A DNA stretch of 64,000 nt from Caenimonas sedimenti (GTDB lineage Bacteria; Pseudomonadota; Gammaproteobacteria; Burkholderiales; Burkholderiaceae_C). Of the stretch, positions 16,037 through 23,098 are shown piece after piece. The notes below the pieces were generated by a model. The model saw only the letters and a list, made by a program, of their open reading frames with translations, was not told the origin of the DNA and did no database searches. Each line of letters begins with the position of its first letter. Position 1 is the stretch's first letter. The stretch covers positions 186,001-250,000 of the forward strand of contig NZ_VOBQ01000013.1 in NCBI RefSeq assembly GCF_007833165.1. The letters are read 5' to 3'. The translations under genes and the position numbers were made by a program.

Positions 16037-16357
16037 TCAGTCCTTGGGACAGTAGAGGCGGTACAGCACCGCCAGGATTTCGAGCAGCGCCGGGTCAGTG
16101 ACGCGGTAGTAGATGTTCTTGCCTTCGCGGCGCGTATCCACAACGCCTTCGGTCCGCAAGACGCCAAGCTGCTGAGACAAGGTCGGCTGGTGGATGTCCA
16201 GAGCCTCCTCCAGCTCGCTGACGCACATCTCGCCTTGAGAGAGTTGGCACAGCAGGAGCAACCGCTGTTCGTTCGCAAGAACCTTCAAGGCGGCAACTGC
16301 CTTGCCTGCTGCAGTGCGCAGGATTTCCGGATGGATGACGAGAGTTTTTGGGGCCAT
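16037..16357 (-). CDS. bigR: ArsR-family sulfide/persulfide-responsive repressor (BigR/SqrR type)
   Basis: 106-residue winged-helix repressor. The DNA-recognition part is HQPTLSQQLGVLRTEGVVDTR followed by REGKNIYYR. Cys37 (LLCQLS) and Cys103 (RLYCPKD) are 66 residues apart, the same spacing as the redox pair of BigR (Cys42/Cys108) and SqrR (Cys41/Cys107), which form a tetrasulfide link when persulfide appears; an extra Cys45 is present. It heads the operon with the YeeE/YedE pair, DUF599 and the MBL-rhodanese gene, and is divergent from a persulfide-dioxygenase-like gene. The symbol rests on motif and context, not on a search. Confidence 0.88.
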   Translation of the reverse strand: MAPKTLVIHPEILRTAAGKAVAALKVLANEQRLLLLCQLSQGEMCVSELEEALDIHQPTLSQQLGVLRTEGVVDTRREGKNIYYRVTDPALLEILAVLYRLYCPKD

Positions 16358-16372
16358 GGTTCGCTCGGTATC

Positions 16373-16400
16373 TTGACATCAGTATATCAAACTATATAAT
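16373..16400 (+). promoter_or_regulatory. Sigma70 promoter for the persulfide-dioxygenase-like gene
   Basis: TTGACA (16373-16378), a 16-bp spacer and TATAAT (16395-16400): consensus at both hexamers. The predicted start of transcription is about 20 nt before the ATG at 16429. Confidence 0.75.
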
Positions 16401-16409
16401 CAAAGTCAA
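16381..16409 (-). promoter_or_regulatory. Sigma70 promoter for the bigR operon
   Basis: On the minus strand, TTGACT (16409-16404), a 17-bp spacer and TATACT (16386-16381). It overlaps the opposite promoter almost completely, so polymerases could not occupy both at once. Confidence 0.7.
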
Positions 16410-16428
16410 TATACCGAATGAGCGTTTC

Positions 16429-17307
16429 ATGGGCCGTACCACCATCCAACCCTTCTTTGATCCGAAGACCTGGACCATCTCGTATGTGATTGCGGATGCC
16501 GCAACCAGGCAGGCGGCGGTCATCGACCCCGTGCTCGACTACGACTTCAAGTCCGGGCACACGGACACGCGGTCAGCCGACGCAGTGCTGACCCATGTTC
16601 AAGCGCAGGGGATGACCGTTCAATGGATCCTGGAGACCCATGCACATGCAGACCACCTCTCGGGCGCTCGGTACATCCAGGAGCGGGCCGGCGGGAAAAT
16701 CGCCATCGGAGAGCGAATCCGCGAGGTGCAGGCCACGTTCAAGAAGCTCTACAACCTCGAGCGTTCGTTCCTGCCGGACGGGAGCCAGTTCGACCACCTG
16801 TTCAAGGACGGGGAAGTCTTCAAGATTGGAGAAGTGGAAGCGACAGCCATCCTCGTGCCCGGCCACACGCCGGCAGACCTGGCTTACCTCGTGGACGGTG
16901 CCGTCTTCGTCGGCGACACCCTGTTCATGCCCGACGTTGGAACGGCGCGCGCCGACTTCCCCGGTGGAGATGCTCACGCGCTGTATTGGTCGATCCGGAG
17001 ATTGCTCGACCTGCCAGCCGACACCCGGGTGTTCGTGTGCCATGACTACCCGCCCAAGGGGCGGGAAGTGCGGTGGGAGACGACGGTCGCGGAGCAGCGG
17101 GCTGCCAACATCCACGTCCGGGATGGCACCACCGAGGACGAGTTCGTGGCCATGCGGAAGGCTCGGGATGCGACGCTCGAAGTGCCGATGCTCATTCTTC
17201 CTTCGATGCAGGTGAACGTCCGCGCCGGCCAATTGCCCCCCAAGGACGCAAACGGGGTGGCCTACCTGCGCATCCCGTTGAACATGCTGCCGAAGGGCGA
17301 GCAGTAG
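16429..17307 (+). CDS. MBL-fold persulfide-dioxygenase-like hydrolase (Blh/ETHE1 class)
   Basis: 292-residue single-domain metallo-beta-lactamase protein. It has the complete metal motif THAHADH (His71, His73, Asp75, His76), VPGHTPAD, FVGDTLFMPDVGTARADFPG and CHDYPPKGREVRWETTV. The last is typical of the Blh/persulfide-dioxygenase group, in which a mononuclear iron oxidises glutathione persulfide to sulfite. The start is the ATG at 16429, downstream of a consensus promoter; earlier in-frame TTG starts would lie inside or before that promoter. It is divergent from bigR and probably co-regulated. No sulfide:quinone oxidoreductase gene is in the window. Confidence 0.9.
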   Translation: MGRTTIQPFFDPKTWTISYVIADAATRQAAVIDPVLDYDFKSGHTDTRSADAVLTHVQAQGMTVQWILETHAHADHLSGARYIQERAGGKIAIGERIREVQATFKKLYNLERSFLPDGSQFDHLFKDGEVFKIGEVEATAILVPGHTPADLAYLVDGAVFVGDTLFMPDVGTARADFPGGDAHALYWSIRRLLDLPADTRVFVCHDYPPKGREVRWETTVAEQRAANIHVRDGTTEDEFVAMRKARDATLEVPMLILPSMQVNVRAGQLPPKDANGVAYLRIPLNMLPKGEQ

Positions 17308-17403
17308 GGGCCGGGCTCGCAAATCGGCTCGCCCAGACTGTTCGGGATCACCGAGGCAACCCGAGAGTATTCGCCGGGCGCCACGCCCGACTCGGTTCAC
17401 GTT

Positions 17404-18717
17404 TCAACTGCGGTTCTCGAGAGTGGCGGCCATGAAGCGCGCGCTTCCGAAGCCGAAAATGCTGGTACGGACGCGCAACAAGATGCGCTCGCCGTCTGCT
17501 CGCGTGCCGGTCGCGTCCTGGCCTGAGCCATCCCGCTCCTCGCCTTGCAGTTCTACCAATTCCCGGAACGCGCGGCCGATCAAGGCCCCATCGGAGTAGC
17601 CAAGGATCCTGTGGCATTGCGCGTTGGCTGCCCGCACCAGCAGATCGCCATCAACGATCAGCATTGCCTGCGCCGTCGCTTCGATGACGCCAGCCAGCTC
17701 CACTGCCTTGCGATTTGACAGTTCCTCCACGGCAGATTCCAGATCGGCCTGTGCTTGCTGCAGTTCGGCGGACACAAGATTCAGTCCAAGCCGGACCTGG
17801 GCGGCTTCCTTGAACACCATTTTTTTCGCGTCAAGGATCATGCCCGCGCCCGACTTTGATCGCCGAACCCGCTAGATCGCTCAGGCTGCCAGAAATTCTT
17901 CGGCTGAGACGGGTTACCACAAAGAGGGCCACTGCCAGGACGCAAGCCAGTACAGCGGCGACGATGGCGCTCGCTCTTCTGGCGGCACCGATGAACTCCT
18001 CGTCGGGTATTCCAACGGCAACCACGAACCGAGAGCGAACCGACGTGGCGTAGAAGGCACGAACGATCGTCCCATCCTTCGTGGTCCCACGCAGCGAGCC
18101 TTCCGGCTTGGTCGCAATAGCTCGACGCAGATCATCCGTAGCTGGCTGGCCGATGAACTCATCGCGGCGAGGTTGACGAGCCAGAATCGTTCCGGATCGG
18201 TCGAGAACCGAGACCGTCCACCCGGCACACTTGTGACCCAGTCAGCACCAAGGGCAAACGCGTCCATCTCGCGACGGCCCCGAACTGCTGCTGGAGGAAG
18301 TTCAGTGCCGGGCGGCCTCAGGGTGTTCAGGACTTGAGCGCCTTCGGCACCGTCGAACACCAGAATATTGACGGCAATGGGATTCTTGCGGAGAAATTCC
18401 AGCGACTGGGCATGAAACGTCACCCAGTCCTGGTTGGCCAAGGCGGGCGAAGTACTGAGCGCGTCGAGTGCGAATTTGGATTGCAAGAGGCGTTCGTCGA
18501 CACCAGAGCTCAGGGCCCGGACGGCCGCGACGGTGGACCTTTCCGTCCGCTCCACGGATTGCTCATAGCCGTACCAGACCAAGCCGAACGCCAGGATGGC
18601 GGACGGCAGGAGCGTGGCGGATATGATGACCGCCAGCAGGCGACCAATGGAATGCAGCGGGAGTGTCAACTGGGGTTCCGGAGCTGAATTGCATCGGGTG
18701 CCGCACGCCTCGAGCAA
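17404..18717 (-). pseudogene. Membrane sensor gene (extracytoplasmic sensor-TM-PAS) broken by two frameshifts
   Basis: Three minus-strand frames join into one sensor. Frame A (from ATG 18717) holds helix 1 (LLAVIISATLLPSAILAFGL) and a Cache-like extracytoplasmic domain to about GADW (~18240). Frame B continues from ~18235 (TVSVLDRSGTILARQPRRDE) through a second helix (IVAAVLACVLAVALFVV) to a TGA near 17831. Frame C begins at ATG 17841 with a coiled coil and a PAS domain (IEATAQAMLIVDGDLLVRAA) to a stop at 17404. A run of seven A lies beside the second break. Any kinase or cyclase output is missing, so the gene is also truncated at its 3' end. A sequencing error at the A-run is a possible alternative for that break only. 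Confidence 0.7.
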
Positions 18718-18957
18718 GGGACCACGAGTCAGTCATCCGTGGCTTGTGCGACTCATTCTAAAGTCTGGCGCAACGAGCACAATCAAGACCGTTCTTGACT
18801 GAATCAGTCTGACCTCAGCCAGTGCGGTGCGACGCTCATTTGCGAATTCTTACCCCTTCATCTGGCTGAAGGGCTCGGCGTTTCCCGGTCTGCGGGTGCG
18901 TCGCCGATACCGACGCACCGCTTTGCAGCAATGGGTCGCAATGGGATGCACTAAAAT

Positions 18958-19329
18958 TTAGCTCTCCGGGCTGGGTACTTTCACGAGGAGCCAAGACAAC
19001 GCCTGCTCTTCCGACTCGAAGACACGCAGATCAAGCCCGCCCTCCCTGGCGGGCCGTTCGCTATTTCTGGTCTTGCGGCCGACGGGGACGACCGACGCGA
19101 TCCGATGGAGATGGTTCAGCTTCGTCGCCGCGGCCTGGCCCAAAGCAAACTGATCAGTAAAGCTCTGCAGTGTGCTGATGCCCCGCAGATCAACGAGAAG
19201 TTTCTGGATTCCTGCGCATTCGATCGCAATCACCTCAAGCGCAGACAAAACATGGCCGAGCTGAGGAGTGCCAACCAGACGCACGACGGCGTGCGTGTCA
19301 TGGTGTTCCCAATTGAGTTCGAGCGACAT
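18958..19329 (-). CDS. SpoIIAA-like (STAS-fold) small protein
   Basis: 123-residue soluble protein from the ATG at 19329 (MSLELNWEHHDTHAVVRLVG...). The pattern LLVDLRGISTLQS, LNHLHRIASVVPVGRKTR, LRVF and ALSWLL matches the SpoIIAA-like/STAS fold, often found as solo proteins near signalling genes. A paralogue with the same motifs lies at 48329-48751 in the core region. The frame extends upstream to 19425, but that part lacks domain similarity. Possible anti-anti-sigma or partner-switching role; unproven. Confidence 0.65.
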   Translation of the reverse strand: MSLELNWEHHDTHAVVRLVGTPQLGHVLSALEVIAIECAGIQKLLVDLRGISTLQSFTDQFALGQAAATKLNHLHRIASVVPVGRKTRNSERPAREGGLDLRVFESEEQALSWLLVKVPSPES

Positions 19330-19710
19330 TGCAATACTGTGCCATGAACGAGCGGAATGGGGGCCTGTTCCCAGGCCGAGGTCCCTACGGACGCACTTGC
19401 CATTCAACGTGGGCTTTGATTGCAAGGAGAGAGCGCTGTTCGGCGGCGTACTCGCGGGCGTTTCCTCGTGCTACGGCTTTGCCTTCAGCTTCTTAGACGC
19501 GGAGCGAGGAGGCTTCGGCGAGGTCTGCGCGGCGGCAGATTTCCCGATGTCCCAGACACTGCTCGCGCTCGGGACCACTCGTCTCGGCGGCGGTGCGCAC
19601 TTCTTCGTACTGCATCGGATTCGCGCGTCTGGCACGTGACATGCGGAGATTTTAGACGCGCCACTTGAGCCTGAGATTGGCCGGGTCATGCGCCTTCGCC
19701 CGCGCCAACG
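19330..19710. other. 381-bp stretch without a supported gene
   Basis: The longest minus-strand frame (19471-19689, Pro/Ser/Lys-rich, ending KKLKAKP) has no recognisable domain, and the overlapping plus-strand frames look like shadows. It lies between the STAS-like gene and the 3' end of a kinase gene, so it may hold the promoter of the former. Confidence 0.45.
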
Positions 19711-22700
19711 TCAGCGCAACGGGATGGAACTCAGTAGGTTTCGCAACGCATCCACTTCGATTGGCTTGACCACGTGCCTGTCGAACCCCGCATCCCGGGA
19801 ACGCAGCAAATCCTGTTGCTGCCCCCAGCCGGTGAGCGCAACCATCATGCGCTGAGGGCCACCTGGCTGCGCGCGAATCTGGCGCGCCGCCTCGTAGCCG
19901 TTCAGGTGCGGCATGCCGATGTCGAGAATGACCAGTTCGGGATCGAACGCAGGCGTTTCCCGGACCGCCGTCCGGCCGTCGAACACGAGCTTCACATGAT
20001 GGCCCAGCATCTCGAGGAGCATGCCCATGGTCGACGCCGCATCGGTGTTGTCATCCGCCACAAGCACACGCAGCGTCCGCTGGCGAGGCTGGACGCCCGC
20101 GAGGCCTTGCACCGGCGGGATGGGTCCGGCAGACAAGGGCAACCGCACTTCGAACTCGCTGCCTTGGCCAGGGCCTGGGCTGGAGGCGCTGATGGTGCCA
20201 CCATGCATCTGGATCAGCCGCTGGGTCAGCGACAGCCCGATCCCCAGCCCACCGCGAGAGCGCGACAAGGCGGATTCTGCCTGGGAGAACATTTCGAACA
20301 CCTTCTCGAGGTGGTCGGCGGCGATACCGATGCCGGTGTCGGCGAATCGGACGAGTGCCTCATTTTGCTCACGCTTGACGGACACGTCGATCCGGCCGCC
20401 ATCCTCGGTGTACTTCACGGCGTTGTTCAAGAGGTTGACAAACGCCTGCGTCAACCGTGTGCGATCCGCTTCCACGGTCAAGCTCGCATCTGGCAAGTGG
20501 GCCACCAGCTCGTGTCGCGACGCGTCGGCAGCGGGTCGAACGCTTTCTATCGCGTCAGCCAGTACTTCCCGGATGGACAGCGCCTCCGGGCGGAGTTCGA
20601 TTCGGCCGCGGTTGATGCGGCTCACGTCCATCAGGTCATCGATCAGGCGGCTGAGAGCCGTGGCCTGGCGGTCCAGCAGTCCGGTTGCCCACCGCACGCG
20701 GTCCGGTTGTTCCGGGTCTCGCTTGAGGATTTCGACGGCATTGCGCACGGGCGCCAGAGGATTGCGGAGCTCATGCGCCAGGGTAGCGAGGAATTCGTCC
20801 TTGCGGGTATCCACCTCGCGCAATTGGGCCTCCCGTTGCGCCAAAGCATCCTGCGCGCGCTTGCGATCGGTAATGTCCGTGAACAACAAAGCGACCTGCT
20901 GTAGGTGCTGGTCTCCGATCCGCAGGGCAAACGTGTCGAACCAGCGGCCCATCGACTTCGAATGGCTTTGAAAGCGGATCGGCTCGCCGGTCATCGCCAC
21001 GCGTGCGTAGGTTTCGATGTACGCCTCCTCGATGTCGGGGACGACCTCCCGGATCGTGCGGCCCACGGCCCCGGCGAGGCCGGACTGCCGCTCAAACGCC
21101 GGGTTGGCTTCGATGAACCGGTAGTCGCAGGGGCGCCCCTGACCGTCAAAGAGGACTTCCAGGATGCAGAAGCCCTCGTCGATGGACTGGAACAAGGTGC
21201 GATAGCGCTGCGCCGCGTGAGCCAGTTGCCGTTGCGCGTGCTTGCGCTCCGTCACTTCAAGGAACAGAACGGAAAACCGCTCTGCGCCGATCCGCTGCGC
21301 CCGCGCCTCATACCACCGGTTGTTCAGTGCCGGAACGTGCAACTCGAACTCTGCCGGCTCGCCAGTCGCGAGCACGCGCGCGTAGGTTTCGACCAGGTCG
21401 CGCGGGGCTCCAGGTATGGCTTGCGTGAGGGTTTTGCCGACTGCCTCCGCGGGTGAGATGCCGGTCAGGCGCTCGAAGGCCGGATTGACCTGGAGGAAAA
21501 CGAAATCGTGCATGACGCCCAATGGATCGCGGATGGCCTCCGCGACGAAGAATCCCTCCGCCATCTGCTCGAACAAGCCCCGCCAGCGGGATTCGCTCGC
21601 TCGCAACGCCTCTTCAGCGCGACCGCGTTCAATCAATTCGCGGGTGCGCTCTGCGACTTCATTCATCAAGCCGATCTCGACCGGGCTCCAGCGCCGCGCT
21701 TCGCGTTGATTCAGGTAGACGATGGTGCGCAGGCGGCCGGCCTTGAAGAGCGGAACGACAAGGATGGCCCTGGTGTCCACTTCGTGCGAGGTACGAACGG
21801 TCGTCGCCTCATTCGTCAGGGCATCCTCCCGCACATTCTCGATGGCGATCGTGTCGCCCGCCCGCAGCCTCGCGATCACCTGGGGGCCGAAAGCGCTGGC
21901 GGGGAACCTGCCAAGCAAAGGCGGGACACCATTGGCGGTCCAGCAGACGTCGTAGTCGATCACGTCCAGTTGCTCGTCCACGTGCCCATAGCCGACGCGT
22001 CCCACACCAAAATGGTTCCCGAGCATCCGGCTGACTTGTTCGAGGATCGCGTCAGTGGATCCCCCGCGCCGCAACTCGTCAGTGAGCCTGAGCAAGAATG
22101 ACTGACGCGCCTCGGAAGCACGCAGCGCGCGGACGAGTTCCGAGTTCTGGATGGCCACGGCGGCGCGCGCCGCCAGGTCGCCGGCGAGCTCCAGATCCCG
22201 CTGCGAGTAGACGCGGGCAGATTCCGCGGAGACGAAAGTGACCACGCCCAGCACACCTCGCGCCCCGATCAGCGGAACGCCCATGTAGGAATGCAGGCCC
22301 AGCGAGCGTGCATTGCGCAAGTGCTCTTCGTCCCGCGCCGAAAGCTCCAGCAAGTCGTCGGGGATCGATTCGAGCAGTTCGGGTCGCCCGGTCCGCACCA
22401 CGTTCCAGGCGCCGACGGGAGCGTTGCGTTCCGGGGGCCAGCGGCGGTGAAGCTCCTGCGCCAGCGCCACCTTCTGCGGATCGATGTGGGCAACGGCGAG
22501 CCGACGAAGGTTTCCCGCGTCGTCCAGCATGTCCACCGCGCACCAATCGGCGAAGTGCGGGACCGCCATTGCGGCGACGCGTCTCAGGGTTTCCTCATAG
22601 TCGACGGAACGAGCCAGCTCCGCGCTGACCTGGGCCATGAACCGCAGGTCGGCCTCCTCCTGCTTCCGTTCGTCCACGAGCGTGCAAACGCCAGTGATCT

Positions 22701-23097
22701 CAGCAGGCTTGCCGGAGGCATCGAATGTCGTGCGTCCGATGCCCTCGAGCCAATGCACGGAACCATCAGGCCAGACAACGCGGTACTGCACCTTGTGGCT
22801 TCCGGTCGCGATGGAGGTGGCAAAGGCCTGCTGCACGATGGGTCGGTCCGGCGGATGAACCAGGGAAAGGTAGTCAGCGGGCGCGTCCGTGCCTTCGCGC
22901 AGCCCGTGAAGGGCGAACATCGCCGGGGCCCACCACCGCTCCCGGGTCTGCAGATTGCTGTGCCATGCGGCGGCGCTGCCGGCGGTCAGGGCGGCTTGCA
23001 GCCGCGCGTGCGAGACATCGTTGGCTGTGAAACCCTGCGTCGAAACGCCTGCGCCGGGCCATGCGGCAAGTAAATCTGGGGGGCCGGAATCGGACAT
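19711..23097 (-). CDS. Large multi-sensor hybrid histidine kinase (PAS-GAF-GAF-PAS-PAS-HisKA-HATPase-REC)
   Basis: 1128-residue cytoplasmic hybrid kinase without membrane helices. Order by motif: PAS (~35-145, ending GVCTLVDERKQEEADL), GAF (~160-320), GAF (~335-490), PAS (~505-625), PAS (~640-755, LLFTDITDRKRAQ), HisKA with His775 (LAHELRNPLAP), HATPase_c (NNAVKY, DTGIGIA, GGLGIGL) and a receiver with Asp1059 (VILDIGMPHLNGY). The ATG lies 1 nt after the stop of the preceding kinase gene, so the two are translationally coupled. With five sensory modules it probably integrates several cytoplasmic cues. No output regulator is adjacent. Confidence 0.93.
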   Translation of the reverse strand: MSDSGPPDLLAAWPGAGVSTQGFTANDVSHARLQAALTAGSAAAWHSNLQTRERWWAPAMFALHGLREGTDAPADYLSLVHPPDRPIVQQAFATSIATGSHKVQYRVVWPDGSVHWLEGIGRTTFDASGKPAEITGVCTLVDERKQEEADLRFMAQVSAELARSVDYEETLRRVAAMAVPHFADWCAVDMLDDAGNLRRLAVAHIDPQKVALAQELHRRWPPERNAPVGAWNVVRTGRPELLESIPDDLLELSARDEEHLRNARSLGLHSYMGVPLIGARGVLGVVTFVSAESARVYSQRDLELAGDLAARAAVAIQNSELVRALRASEARQSFLLRLTDELRRGGSTDAILEQVSRMLGNHFGVGRVGYGHVDEQLDVIDYDVCWTANGVPPLLGRFPASAFGPQVIARLRAGDTIAIENVREDALTNEATTVRTSHEVDTRAILVVPLFKAGRLRTIVYLNQREARRWSPVEIGLMNEVAERTRELIERGRAEEALRASESRWRGLFEQMAEGFFVAEAIRDPLGVMHDFVFLQVNPAFERLTGISPAEAVGKTLTQAIPGAPRDLVETYARVLATGEPAEFELHVPALNNRWYEARAQRIGAERFSVLFLEVTERKHAQRQLAHAAQRYRTLFQSIDEGFCILEVLFDGQGRPCDYRFIEANPAFERQSGLAGAVGRTIREVVPDIEEAYIETYARVAMTGEPIRFQSHSKSMGRWFDTFALRIGDQHLQQVALLFTDITDRKRAQDALAQREAQLREVDTRKDEFLATLAHELRNPLAPVRNAVEILKRDPEQPDRVRWATGLLDRQATALSRLIDDLMDVSRINRGRIELRPEALSIREVLADAIESVRPAADASRHELVAHLPDASLTVEADRTRLTQAFVNLLNNAVKYTEDGGRIDVSVKREQNEALVRFADTGIGIAADHLEKVFEMFSQAESALSRSRGGLGIGLSLTQRLIQMHGGTISASSPGPGQGSEFEVRLPLSAGPIPPVQGLAGVQPRQRTLRVLVADDNTDAASTMGMLLEMLGHHVKLVFDGRTAVRETPAFDPELVILDIGMPHLNGYEAARQIRAQPGGPQRMMVALTGWGQQQDLLRSRDAGFDRHVVKPIEVDALRNLLSSIPLR

Positions 23098-23098
23098 C

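Larger units (their letters stand above)
16365..16417. promoter_or_regulatory. Inverted repeat framing both divergent promoters (probable BigR operator)
   Basis: TCGGTATCTTGAC (16365-16377) and GTCAATATACCGA (16405-16417) are inverted copies with 12 of 13 positions matching, separated by 27 bp of AT-rich sequence. Each arm contains the -35 hexamer of one of two opposed promoters. BigR/SqrR repressors bind AT-rich dyads in such intergenic regions. The arrangement predicts simultaneous repression of both directions. Confidence 0.7.

Noticed and set aside
19471..19689. 72-codon minus-strand frame rich in Pro, Ser and Lys
   Set aside because: No domain, no ribosome-binding site, and competing plus-strand frames; not enough support to call a gene.
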